13,370 bases of DNA, taken from the NCBI GenBank assembly GCA_016937035.1, contig JAFGWS010000136.1, forward strand, positions 1 through 13,370. The letters run 5' to 3'. The position numbers were made by a program, and so were the translations under genes. Below are positions 7,032-13,370 of this stretch, piece by piece. Below the pieces are notes generated by a model. The model worked only from the letters and a program-made list of their open reading frames with translations, was not told where the DNA came from and ran no database searches. Position 1 is the first letter of the stretch, and the number at the start of each line of letters is the position of its first letter. Source of the stretch: Pontiellaceae bacterium. GTDB lineage: Bacteria > Verrucomicrobiota > Kiritimatiellia > Kiritimatiellales > Pontiellaceae.

Positions 7032-8219
7032 TCATTTCTGCCAAGCCGTGACGGCGATGTAATCGGTGGTAACATTGCTGTCCGGCGGGGATGGGATGGT
7101 CTGGCTGAACGAGGCCATGATGTCGGAATTCCCTGCCTTTTTGATATTTCCGTTCACAATGATCTGTCCATTGATGGTTCCGTTGGCAGTATAATTCATA
7201 CTGCCTTTATTGGCATAGATTAATCCGTTGATCGTGCCGCTGGAGCTAATATTAATGTCTCCGTCGCGTGAGGCCAGAGCAAATCCCGTTCCGCCGGCAT
7301 TGACATCGGCCTGACCGGAAATGGTGATGGTTCCGGTTGCGATGATTGAACCGGAAATCTCGGCGTGGCTTTCAATATGCACGTCGCCGTTCACCCAAAG
7401 AATTCCACCCTCCGGCGCATAAGAACTGGAGGTTGAAAATCCGTCGTGAACTTCATCGTGAGCAACGGCCCAATGATAATACGGCGTGAGATCAATATCC
7501 GGAATTTCAACGATATAAACAGGGGTCTCTGTGGCGCTTCCGCCAATGGTGACCTTTCCCGATTTATAGGAAAGGCTGGGAGCAGAAACGCTCCCGCCGA
7601 CCGTCACATTGTTGTTAATACTGATCGTGCCGGAAGAGGAGAGATCGATCAGTGCATCCGTTGTTCCGCGCAGAAACATGTCGCCGTTTGCATGAAATTT
7701 ACTGTTTCCGGAAGGGGACACAATCGTTCCGCACCCGCTGAAATCGAATTCTCCGCCGCACAGAACGGCATACTCAAACGCTTCAGCACTGAGTACATCG
7801 CCATCGTCATCGCTTCCACCGATATTCTGCAGACTGACAATAGAGACACAACTGACCGACCCACAGGTTCCGGTGGAACTCAGAATGGCGGTGTTGTCGC
7901 CGATCGTTTTAATGCCGATCTGAAACGCCTTGGGATCGATGGAACTGAAAGAGGATTCATCGGCCCCGCCCGGAGAGAAAACAGAGGGCGTATAGCGCGC
8001 ATCCCAATCGGCGGAAAGAATGGAATAGGCCCACTCACAACCGGCTTCCGCCATCATTTGGGCTTTGGTCTGCTCATTCAGCCTTTTAACTGTTTTCGCC
8101 CGCTGCATTGCAGCAAAAACAGACATAGAAAGAAACGATGCAATAATGGCCGTAAAGAACATTATTGCGATCAGCGTGAATCCGCTTTTGGCATTGGCCT
8201 GTTGTAGTGTTGTATTCAT
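7032..8219 (-). CDS. PilX/GspK-like tip pseudopilin with bactofilin-like beta-rich domain
   Basis: 395 residues. The N-terminus is a type III (prepilin) signal: cleavage predicted after Gly13 in AKSGFTLIAIM, then a hydrophobic helix to about residue 36. Position +5 of the mature protein is Ala18 rather than the usual Glu, as in GspK/PilX-type tip subunits. The MAEAGCEWAYSIL segment (55-67) is typical of PilX-like proteins. From about 160 the sequence is built of short Gly/Ser-rich beta repeats such as TGTITISGQADVNAGG, SSGTINGLIYANKG and ANGTINGQIIVNGN, resembling bactofilin/beta-helix adhesin folds. Four to five Cys (GTCGSVSC, VLCGG, SGCG) could form disulphides outside the membrane. AAAGGAGG stands directly before the ATG. 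It is the last gene of the three-gene operon, 9 bases after the PilW-like stop. Confidence 0.85.
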   Translation of the reverse strand: MNTTLQQANAKSGFTLIAIMFFTAIIASFLSMSVFAAMQRAKTVKRLNEQTKAQMMAEAGCEWAYSILSADWDARYTPSVFSPGGADESSFSSIDPKAFQIGIKTIGDNTAILSSTGTCGSVSCVSIVSLQNIGGSDDDGDVLSAEAFEYAVLCGGEFDFSGCGTIVSPSGNSKFHANGDMFLRGTTDALIDLSSSGTISINNNVTVGGSVSAPSLSYKSGKVTIGGSATETPVYIVEIPDIDLTPYYHWAVAHDEVHDGFSTSSSYAPEGGILWVNGDVHIESHAEISGSIIATGTITISGQADVNAGGTGFALASRDGDINISSSGTINGLIYANKGSMNYTANGTINGQIIVNGNIKKAGNSDIMASFSQTIPSPPDSNVTTDYIAVTAWQK

Positions 8220-8228
8220 CGTCCTCCT

Positions 8229-10250
8229 TTATTTCCCAGTATTCCGGGGTCTGATTTCTGCAACGAGTTCTGACGTTATTCTTTTGGTTTTATTATTCAG
8301 ACTGAATATATCCTTATATATCATCAAATCCACAGAAAGTGCTGATTGCAGAGGCACCCCATCGGCCAGCACCTCAACAATTCCATAATCCGGACCTTTC
8401 GTCAGCGTACCCGTGATGTTCACCAACTGCAGATCGCCGGCCCAGTCAATCGTCAGATCCTTCAGCTTCGGCGTCTCCAACCCGCTTGAACTGGAGAAAA
8501 GCTGCGCCTGAAACTGTATGTAGCGCTTTCCAGCGGCACTGATGGAACGATGATTAAGGTGCGAGGCAGAGATCGTACTCCAGTCCGCAGCATCCGACAG
8601 GTCAGCCAGATCCCCCGTCCGCACTTTGGTGGTAATCAGCGTTCCCGGCGGAATCTCTGCATTCCAGTCGATATAAGCATAACTCGGACGGGTGAGTCGG
8701 GTGTCAAAAATCTGTGAGGTGTATGTCCCCCTCTCAGGATAACTAACGGAGAGGGAAGAAAGCCCATAGATCGTGCCGGATGCAACCCCGTCCACATAAC
8801 AGTCAGGAATCGTCGTGCGGTTATTCGTCCAGGCCATGGGAAAGCATTGGTCCGGCCCGCTGTCAACACCATAGACCACGAGATAATTATTGGTTTTGTT
8901 GATTTCCAGATCGACCCAATCGCTGGTGACCGATTGCCCCGGAGCAATCGAGGGCGAAGATGGAGATCCGGAAAAAGTGACGGGCTCAAAACCGGCGGAG
9001 CTGAACCAGAAAACCGTCGACTCCTGAGCGGATGTTTTTCCGATAAACGCTGCGCCGATTTTTAAATTGCCGTTGGTTGCCGCCTGAAACGTCAACCGGC
9101 AATGGCTCCCATTATACGCAATCCAATTTCCATTGGTTAACAATTCGGAGCCATTGAGATGAACGGCAATCCAACTGCTCGGAGAGATCAAGTTGGTATT
9201 CAGATTCCCCGGAGAGCTTTCGGTCTGCATGGCGGCTTCCCACGCCACATCATTCCCCTGAAGTTTTACCACAAAATCTTTTGGGTCCATGGTTTCATCA
9301 AAAACAACCTCCGTGTTGTCCGCCTCATAGCCCATCGACCCAAAATTGGTTTCTTCCCACCGATCATTTTCCATGGTAAGGGTAAACGAATCGCCGGGTT
9401 TGGATGCGGGGAAATAGAGCTGATGATTTCCCTTCCATGAGCCCCCGGCAATATATTGTGCGCTGGCGGCGGCGCCCGACTCTACGGTTGCCGGAAGCTG
9501 GGCCTCCGCTTCGCGGGGACTGTACGAAGGAGAAACCACAAGCTGGTCGATCCCTATTTTATAGCCGCTTGAATCCGCATTTTTTCCGGCAGCTCGAAAT
9601 TCAAAGGTGTGAGCACCGTCGCCCAGCAGGGCAAATCCAAGGCTGGTGGTTTCACGTTCGATTTGAGGCGCATAGGTATCCACCACGCCCTTTTTCGGGC
9701 TGATCGTCCAGTCGAGCAGATTCTCAAAAACAGACTGTGTCGATGCATTATCTCCGTTGTAGGTTTCGGTTCCCGAACCGGTAACCACGACATGCTCAAG
9801 CTGAGCCTGACGCTGGGCGTCGGTAAGCGAGTTATCACGATGCGTAAAGGTCGTAACACGCAGCTGATGCGGAGAGCTGGGCCAAATATGATAAACGAGC
9901 GTCTTATCCCAGATAATCGCCCCGTTTGCATCCAATTCAAAAAGCCCGTCGCCATCGCTGTCTTCCGCCAGCGGGAAACTGAGCGCAGTATACGGACCGG
10001 GACCGGCGGGATAGTAAAAGATTTCATCGAGCGAAGAGAGGCGAAGATCGCGCTTCAGACGCTCCATGGCGAGCTGAACATCAATATCCAATTCGCTTTG
10101 AACATCGCTTTCATTCGCATTTTTGAGAGCAAACATAAATGCACCGACCGCAACCCCGAGCACCAGCACGGTAATTGTGACTGAAGCACTGGCTTCTACG
10201 AGAGTAAAACCGCGCTTCTGCTGAGCCGCTCTGACTGAAAATACACTCAT
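8229..10250 (-). CDS. Oversized PilW/GspJ-like pseudopilin
   Basis: 673 residues, two to three times the size of usual PilW or GspJ. The prepilin peptide is cleaved after Gly14 in QKRGFTLVEASAS, and Glu19 is the conserved +5 Glu; the hydrophobic helix runs to about 42. MERLKRDLRLSS (77-88) is the typical PilW/PulJ stretch, followed by DSDGDGLFELD, a possible calcium-binding loop. The remainder is an exported beta-sandwich-rich region: residues about 210-500 hold several domains of no family I can name, and YTSQIFDTRLTRPSYAYIDW (about 535-554) onward resembles a jelly-roll/sheath-type module. It overlaps the PilV-like stop by ATGA, so translation is probably coupled; no separate ribosome binding site is clear. 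It is likely assembled into the tip of a type IV-like filament or a secretion pseudopilus. Possible adhesin role is inference. Confidence 0.85.
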   Translation of the reverse strand: MSVFSVRAAQQKRGFTLVEASASVTITVLVLGVAVGAFMFALKNANESDVQSELDIDVQLAMERLKRDLRLSSLDEIFYYPAGPGPYTALSFPLAEDSDGDGLFELDANGAIIWDKTLVYHIWPSSPHQLRVTTFTHRDNSLTDAQRQAQLEHVVVTGSGTETYNGDNASTQSVFENLLDWTISPKKGVVDTYAPQIERETTSLGFALLGDGAHTFEFRAAGKNADSSGYKIGIDQLVVSPSYSPREAEAQLPATVESGAAASAQYIAGGSWKGNHQLYFPASKPGDSFTLTMENDRWEETNFGSMGYEADNTEVVFDETMDPKDFVVKLQGNDVAWEAAMQTESSPGNLNTNLISPSSWIAVHLNGSELLTNGNWIAYNGSHCRLTFQAATNGNLKIGAAFIGKTSAQESTVFWFSSAGFEPVTFSGSPSSPSIAPGQSVTSDWVDLEINKTNNYLVVYGVDSGPDQCFPMAWTNNRTTIPDCYVDGVASGTIYGLSSLSVSYPERGTYTSQIFDTRLTRPSYAYIDWNAEIPPGTLITTKVRTGDLADLSDAADWSTISASHLNHRSISAAGKRYIQFQAQLFSSSSGLETPKLKDLTIDWAGDLQLVNITGTLTKGPDYGIVEVLADGVPLQSALSVDLMIYKDIFSLNNKTKRITSELVAEIRPRNTGK

Positions 10251-10687
10251 AAGTGTTTCGAGATATAGGTATTAACCGTTTGCTCCGACGGAGAAAACTC
10301 CAACGTTTTGCGATTTTGTATTCCGACCGTAACCGCCACTTCGAACAGATTGCTGCTCACCATGGACACGGTTGTTGATCGGCGGAAATGCCCATACTCA
10401 GAGGGTGTCCCCGAGCCGTCAATCACAAGCATATCCTCCTCCAGCTCTGGTATTTGGTTAAAATCAAGCGTGTGCACAAGCTCGATTCGGCCCTTTGCAA
10501 TGTTGGATGCCGTATAATGGTCGCGCGCCAGATCGAGGGTTGTTCGGGCGGCAAGCAGGACTTTGCAGCTGGAAGCAATGAACACTCCGAAGATCGCCAG
10601 AGCAATCATCACTTCCACAAGCGAGCTGCCTCTCGCGGACGAGCGGTCTCTCACGTTGAATCGATGGGTAGTTTTAACGGTCTGCAT
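10247..10687 (-). CDS. PilV/GspI-like minor pseudopilin
   Basis: 146 residues. A 20-residue basic leader ends at Gly20 (SSARG), followed by SSLVEVMIALAIFGVF with Glu25 at mature +5: a standard prepilin peptidase/N-methylation site. The mature part is short, as in PilV and GspI. SNIAKGRIELVHTLDF (62-77) is the family's post-helix segment. It is the first gene of the operon, downstream of a sigma54-type promoter. The ribosome binding site before the ATG at 10687 is weak. The gene order PilV-like, PilW-like, PilX-like is that of minor pilin operons such as pilVWX, but a FimU/GspH-like gene and PilY1 are not next to it. The assembly ATPase, platform and secretin genes must be elsewhere. Confidence 0.87.
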   Translation of the reverse strand: MQTVKTTHRFNVRDRSSARGSSLVEVMIALAIFGVFIASSCKVLLAARTTLDLARDHYTASNIAKGRIELVHTLDFNQIPELEEDMLVIDGSGTPSEYGHFRRSTTVSMVSSNLFEVAVTVGIQNRKTLEFSPSEQTVNTYISKHL

Positions 10688-10733
10688 TATTCTGCTTGTG
10701 GTTTGGGTTTCTCTCTGGCGCGCGCAGAAGATG

Positions 10734-10750
10734 AAGCAATGCGTGTGCCA
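10734..10750 (-). promoter_or_regulatory. Sigma54 (RpoN) -24/-12 promoter of the pseudopilin operon
   Basis: The minus strand reads TGGCACACGCATTGCTT. This fits the sigma54 consensus TGGCAC-R-N4-TTGCW at every defined position, with GG and GC exactly 10 bases apart. With C of the GC at -12, transcription would start near 10724, giving a leader of about 37 bases before the PilV-like ATG. Correct orientation and distance support a functional promoter. Confidence 0.75.
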
Positions 10751-10774
10751 GACTGACGAAAATCTGACTACTCG

Positions 10775-10802
10775 CCACCGCGCTTTCAGCTTTGCGCTGT
10801 GG
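10775..10802. repeat. Imperfect inverted repeat upstream of the sigma54 promoter
   Basis: CCAC-C-GCGC (10775-10783) mirrors GCGC-T-GTGG (10794-10802), with one mismatch and a 10-base centre. It lies about 50-80 bases upstream of the predicted operon start. It could form a hairpin or be an operator; nothing else identifies it. Confidence 0.4.
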
Positions 10803-10808
10803 GTTTTA

Positions 10809-10831
10809 TCCCTGATCTTGCTGATCAGGGA
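10809..10831. promoter_or_regulatory. Perfect 9-5-9 dyad, possible activator site
   Basis: TCCCTGATC (10809-10817) and GATCAGGGA (10823-10831) form a perfect inverted repeat with a 5-base centre. It is centred about 95 bases upstream of the predicted sigma54 start, a normal place for an enhancer-binding protein site. There is no adjacent T run, which argues against a terminator on either strand. Its role is inferred from position only. Confidence 0.45.
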
Positions 10832-11029
10832 AAATTCGAATTTGAGTTTTTGTGAATTGTTTCGGGTTTCGGAATTCGGGCTTAGGATTTTCGCAATCGG
10901 TAAGATTTCAGATTTTGATCAACATTGATTATGTAAAAGACGAGAACGACGTGTAGCCTGTGACGCAGGGCATTCTTGTCTTCCATATTACGGGCAGGGA
11001 TGCCTGTGGAACAATAAAGGAGATTGAAG
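10832..11029 (+). promoter_or_regulatory. Leader region of the thioredoxin-like gene with long hairpin
   Basis: The left part (about 10832-10900) is a T-rich TTCGAATTTG/GGGTTTCGG stretch of low complexity. AAGACGAGAA (10937-10946) pairs with TTCTTGTCTT (10973-10982), 10 bp with one G-U, and encloses a smaller GCCTG/CAGG stem. The hairpin lies about 50 bases before the gene's ribosome binding site and may be a 5' leader structure. I could not place a convincing promoter or recognise a known riboswitch. Confidence 0.35.
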
Positions 11030-11497
11030 ATGAATCGTCGTTCGCTGAACATCATTATTATTGGGGTTGTCGCTTTTATAGTGTTTCAACAGGTGAAGCA
11101 TCGGTTTGACTATTCAGCCGGAATGCAGATTCTCCAGTCCGAGCTGAAACAGGCCAAGGAAGAGCGTAAGCATGTGTTGCTGCTCTTTACGGGCTCCGAC
11201 TGGTGTGCGTGGTGTAAGAAGATGGAGCAGGAGGTGCTCGATACTCCGACGTTTAAGGCGTATGCGGACGAAGCGCTGATTGTTGTGGAGGCTGATTTTC
11301 CGAATGATCAATCCGGGCAGAGTGAGGAGCTCCAAGCAAGGAGCCGAAAACTGAAAAATGCGTTTTCCGTAAAAAGTTTTCCGACACTCCTGTTTCTGGA
11401 TTCCACCGGCAGGGTGGTTGAGTATCAGGAGGGGTATCAGGAAGGCGGCGCTGAGGCTTACGTCGACCGCCTGCGCAAAAAGTTTGATTCCCTTTGA
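11030..11497 (+). CDS. Membrane-anchored thioredoxin-like protein (WCAWC)
   Basis: 155 residues. A basic N-terminus and one hydrophobic segment (about 7-20) predict an uncleaved inner-membrane anchor, with the thioredoxin fold in the periplasm. The redox motif is W58-C59-A60-W61-C62-K in FTGSDWCAWCKKM, as in the thioredoxin_7/DUF255-type group, and cis-Pro118 is in SFPTLLF. The WCxWCKKM context is common among dithiol oxidoreductases of this group; substrate is unknown. It could help fold disulphide-containing exported proteins. The ATG at 11030 is chosen because AAAGGAG lies 7 bases upstream; a TTG at 11024 is too close to that site. It is transcribed away from the pseudopilin operon and ends at a palindromic repeat facing the flavoprotein gene. 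Confidence 0.9.
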   Translation: MNRRSLNIIIIGVVAFIVFQQVKHRFDYSAGMQILQSELKQAKEERKHVLLLFTGSDWCAWCKKMEQEVLDTPTFKAYADEALIVVEADFPNDQSGQSEELQARSRKLKNAFSVKSFPTLLFLDSTGRVVEYQEGYQEGGAEAYVDRLRKKFDSL

Positions 11498-11514
11498 TTC
11501 GTATTCTGTATTTG

Positions 11515-11618
11515 GTCCACAGATTACTCAGAATTGCACTGATTAGGCAGGTGAATATACTCACCCGGAAGAAATCTTCTTCTGTAGAATTCTGTGATAA
11601 TCTGGGTAATCTGTGGAC
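11515..11618. repeat. Palindromic element bounded by 13-bp perfect inverted repeats
   Basis: GTCCACAGATTAC (11515-11527) and GTAATCTGTGGAC (11606-11618) are perfect complements 104 bases end to end. Inside are partly matching TCAGAATT and AGAATTCTGTGA segments, and a central GAAGAAATCTTCTTC hairpin. It fills the space between the convergent thioredoxin-like and flavoprotein stops and ends 6 bases from the latter. It could serve as a bidirectional terminator. The CCACAGAT core is shared with 1394-1473. Confidence 0.75.
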
Positions 11619-11623
11619 GAAAT

Positions 11624-13054
11624 TCAGCTGAGCAGAATGCGGATAACGTCGGCAGCGGAATAGGCGAGATTTCCGGGTTTGCAGAAACGACCGACATTTT
11701 CCAGATCGTCGCCCATCGTGATCAGTGGTTTTTCATGACCGCCGTCGGGCAGGCGCTGCCCCATGCCGATGTTTGCTGCCAGTGCGTTGCAGAGGCATTT
11801 GCGGCCAACAGTATCCTCCTCGCGCCCGCCCTTGGCTACATAGGCCTTAACCGGTTCCGCGGCGCAGCGGTAGCCGATTTCTCCGTTTGCCCGTCGATAA
11901 GGCTGGCGGAGAAAACCGACGTCGCAGATACGCCTGCGCTGCTCATAGACTTCCTTTTCGGAGAGGCTGCCGGCCAAATCCGCCACCTTGAACGGGAATC
12001 CGGTAGGTGATGCCTGCGGATCGGTGAAGACGTGCGCGGTGCCTGCGATGGCTTCGCTGACCAGCTCGCGGCGAACTTCCGGGAGAATTCCTGAGTCGGT
12101 GCAGAGCGCAAATGCGGTTCCAACCTGTACGCCGGCTGCACCCTCGGCCTGTGCGCGCTTCAGTCCTTCGGGGGTCCCATATTTTCCGGCCAGCCAGAAC
12201 GGCAACCCAAATTTTCGGAAGGCGGAGAGCTTGGGTTCGTCGCGCTCGCCGTAGATCGGTTCATTTTTGTCGCTCAGGACCATCTTGCCGCGCGGCGGTG
12301 CGTTGTGGCCCCCGGCCACGTTGCCTTCAATAATGAATCCGTCGACGCGGCCGGTGGCCCTGCGGATAAGAATCGAGGCCAGCGATTCGGAGGAGACAAT
12401 CGGGAGAAAGTCGGGGCGCTTGAGCGGAGGAAGGTCGAGGCCTTCCTCGTTGTAGAATGCGGGGTCGAAGGTGAGGTTGACGATTTCGTTCTTGCCGTCG
12501 GCTGCTGTCACGTTAACCGGATACTGTACGGGCTGATGCTGCGCCAGTGCATCGAGAATGCCCGGTATGGTCAGCGGAATGCCCGCGCCCATAATGATTA
12601 CATCCACGCCGGCAAGCATTGCACCGTAGATGGACGGCAAATGCGGGATTTGAATCTTTTCCAGATAGTTCATACCAACCGGGTTGGAATGACCTTCCTT
12701 CGCGAGGAAGATCTCAACAAAGTTGCCGATAATGCAGAGTTCGATCGGTTCGCGTTCGCCTTCAAGCGTGTGCTTTAAAATTTCGCGGAACGGTTGGTGT
12801 TCTTTGAGTCCGCCCGGAACGTAGAAGCCGTCCATTACGCGTTTTGCGATGGAGGGGATGGGGAAGTGTTCGAGTGCGCGCCGGATATGGCCGCCGGGAT
12901 CGCCCGCCTGCAGTTTGCGCGCAACCACGCAGTCGAGTGCCGTTCCTGAAACCACGCCCAGTTGCCCGAGCTCCGATACGGCACGCGCGAGACGCCAATC
13001 GGAGACGCCGAAGCCCATGCCGCCCTGTATAATTGTGGGTAAAGTCATTTCCAT
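11624..13054 (-). CDS. Nitronate monooxygenase-family FMN flavoprotein
   Basis: 476 residues from the preferred start. The TIM-barrel fold begins at once with LPTIIQGGMGFGVSDWRLA (5-23), the first strand and FMN site of the family. VDGFIIEGNVAGGHNAPPRG (237-256) is the FMN phosphate-binding segment with the family's GGH catalytic-site His. GAAGVQVGTAF (305-315) is the later phosphate loop. The protein is longer than the 320-350 residue bacterial enzymes: residues about 350-476 contain a C-terminal part with YRCAAEPVKAYVAKGG and GRKCLCNALAANIG, which I recall as shared by a long subgroup. Family members oxidise alkyl nitronates, but the substrate here is not shown. ATG at 13054 or 13048 (M3) is equally possible; an in-frame upstream extension to 13168 would add a non-conserved low-complexity tail. 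Neighbours suggest no pathway. Confidence 0.88.
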   Translation of the reverse strand: MEMTLPTIIQGGMGFGVSDWRLARAVSELGQLGVVSGTALDCVVARKLQAGDPGGHIRRALEHFPIPSIAKRVMDGFYVPGGLKEHQPFREILKHTLEGEREPIELCIIGNFVEIFLAKEGHSNPVGMNYLEKIQIPHLPSIYGAMLAGVDVIIMGAGIPLTIPGILDALAQHQPVQYPVNVTAADGKNEIVNLTFDPAFYNEEGLDLPPLKRPDFLPIVSSESLASILIRRATGRVDGFIIEGNVAGGHNAPPRGKMVLSDKNEPIYGERDEPKLSAFRKFGLPFWLAGKYGTPEGLKRAQAEGAAGVQVGTAFALCTDSGILPEVRRELVSEAIAGTAHVFTDPQASPTGFPFKVADLAGSLSEKEVYEQRRRICDVGFLRQPYRRANGEIGYRCAAEPVKAYVAKGGREEDTVGRKCLCNALAANIGMGQRLPDGGHEKPLITMGDDLENVGRFCKPGNLAYSAADVIRILLS

Positions 13055-13198
13055 ACCGCCGAATATGATGCTGTGCCGTGAGAATTGACACAACAAAAAC
13101 GGAAAAAGCACTGAAGAGAAGAGGGGAGAAGGCCGCCGCGCGGTACCGTATTCGAGCGAAGGAGGCATTATGCGCCATTCCTATCCCTATCTATATCA

Positions 13199-13370
13199 TC
13201 AACCGGCCTTGAGCTTTGCCCGCAGCGGCGAAATACGCCCACCGAGTTCAAAGCCTGCAAGCCCCAGCATAATCAATCCGCCGCCCGTCACCGAGCGCAG
13301 CGGCAAAAGCGAATGGGTGCACCGACGGTTTAAATGCCCGACCTTCGTCAAGCAAAGCTTCCACGAATGG
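13199..13370 (-). CDS. C-terminal fragment of an unidentified, possibly membrane protein (5' end outside window)
   Basis: An open minus-strand frame enters at the right edge and gives 56 residues to a TGA at 13201-13199. It contains a hydrophobic Gly-rich segment, TGGGLIMLGLAGFELGG, and ends RISPLRAKLKAG. That looks like a final membrane helix with a short basic tail, but no family can be named. Its stop lies about 145 bases upstream of the flavoprotein start in the same direction, so co-transcription is possible. A plus-strand frame starting at 13170 behind GGAGG overlaps it and is the competing reading. Confidence 0.45.
   Translation of the reverse strand, partial: HSWKLCLTKVGHLNRRCTHSLLPLRSVTGGGLIMLGLAGFELGGRISPLRAKLKAG

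Noticed and set aside
7446..8207. A 253-residue open frame on the plus strand
   Set aside because: Antisense to the PilX-like gene, which has a prepilin signal and a good ribosome binding site.
9609..10184. A 191-residue open frame on the plus strand
   Set aside because: Antisense to the N-terminal half of the PilW-like gene.
10809..10831. Dyad considered as a rho-independent terminator
   Set aside because: Neither strand has a T run after the stem, and no gene ends nearby on either strand.
13055..13168. 38-residue N-terminal extension of the nitronate monooxygenase-family protein
   Set aside because: The family fold begins within a few residues of the ATG at 13054/13048, and the extension is Ser/Pro/Phe-rich with no conserved feature.
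13170..13370. Plus-strand frame open to the edge, behind GGAGG
   Set aside because: The predicted product is Pro/Ser-rich without domain signature, starts inside a low-complexity CTATCCCTATCTATAT stretch, and overlaps a minus frame with a plausible membrane helix. It cannot be fully excluded from 200 bases.

Overview
The window reads as ordinary chromosome of a Gram-negative-type, heterotrophic bacterium of medium GC. I favour the PVC group, for example a Kiritimatiellota/Pontiella-like organism. The reasons are a secreted GH27 alpha-galactosidase with an N-terminal Ig-like module, unusual oversized pseudopilins, and CCACAGAT-type dispersed palindromes between genes. This placement is inference only; no rRNA or marker gene is present.

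Layout, left to right. (1) 1-1323, minus strand: 3'-truncated secreted alpha-galactosidase. (2) 1592-2641, minus: argC, followed by a textbook intrinsic terminator (1515-1549). A degraded palindromic repeat (1394-1473) lies between argC and the galactosidase. (3) 2759-4895, plus: a YfcE/MJ0936-type phosphodiesterase, a coiled-coil lipoprotein with its own sigma70 promoter and strong terminator, and a VC0807-type membrane protein whose start must be moved to 4149. (4) 4896-5065: convergent spacer with five tandem heptamers and a stem-loop. (5) 5066-6529, minus: malic enzyme with a candidate promoter. (6) 6530-7031: gene-free, with a G/C-rich hairpin, a C10 tract and a stem-loop ending the next operon. 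(7) 7032-10687, minus: three-gene pseudopilin operon in the order PilV-like, PilW-like, PilX-like, with a consensus sigma54 (-24/-12) promoter at 10734-10750 and a dyad upstream of it. (8) 11030-11497, plus: membrane-anchored WCAWC thioredoxin-like protein. (9) 11515-11618: long palindromic element between convergent genes. (10) 11624-13054, minus: nitronate monooxygenase-family flavoprotein. (11) 13199-13370, minus: C-terminal end of an unidentified protein.

Most genes are single housekeeping or accessory functions without an obvious shared pathway. The one real multi-gene unit is the pseudopilin operon. It encodes two minor pseudopilins with the usual Glu+5 and one without it, the pattern of a filament-tip complex (compare PilV/W/X or GspI/J/K). 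The two downstream proteins carry very large or beta-rich exported domains. The sigma54 promoter suggests activator-dependent expression. This operon is the best candidate for something undescribed. No CRISPR array, tRNA, rRNA, transposase or phage gene was seen.
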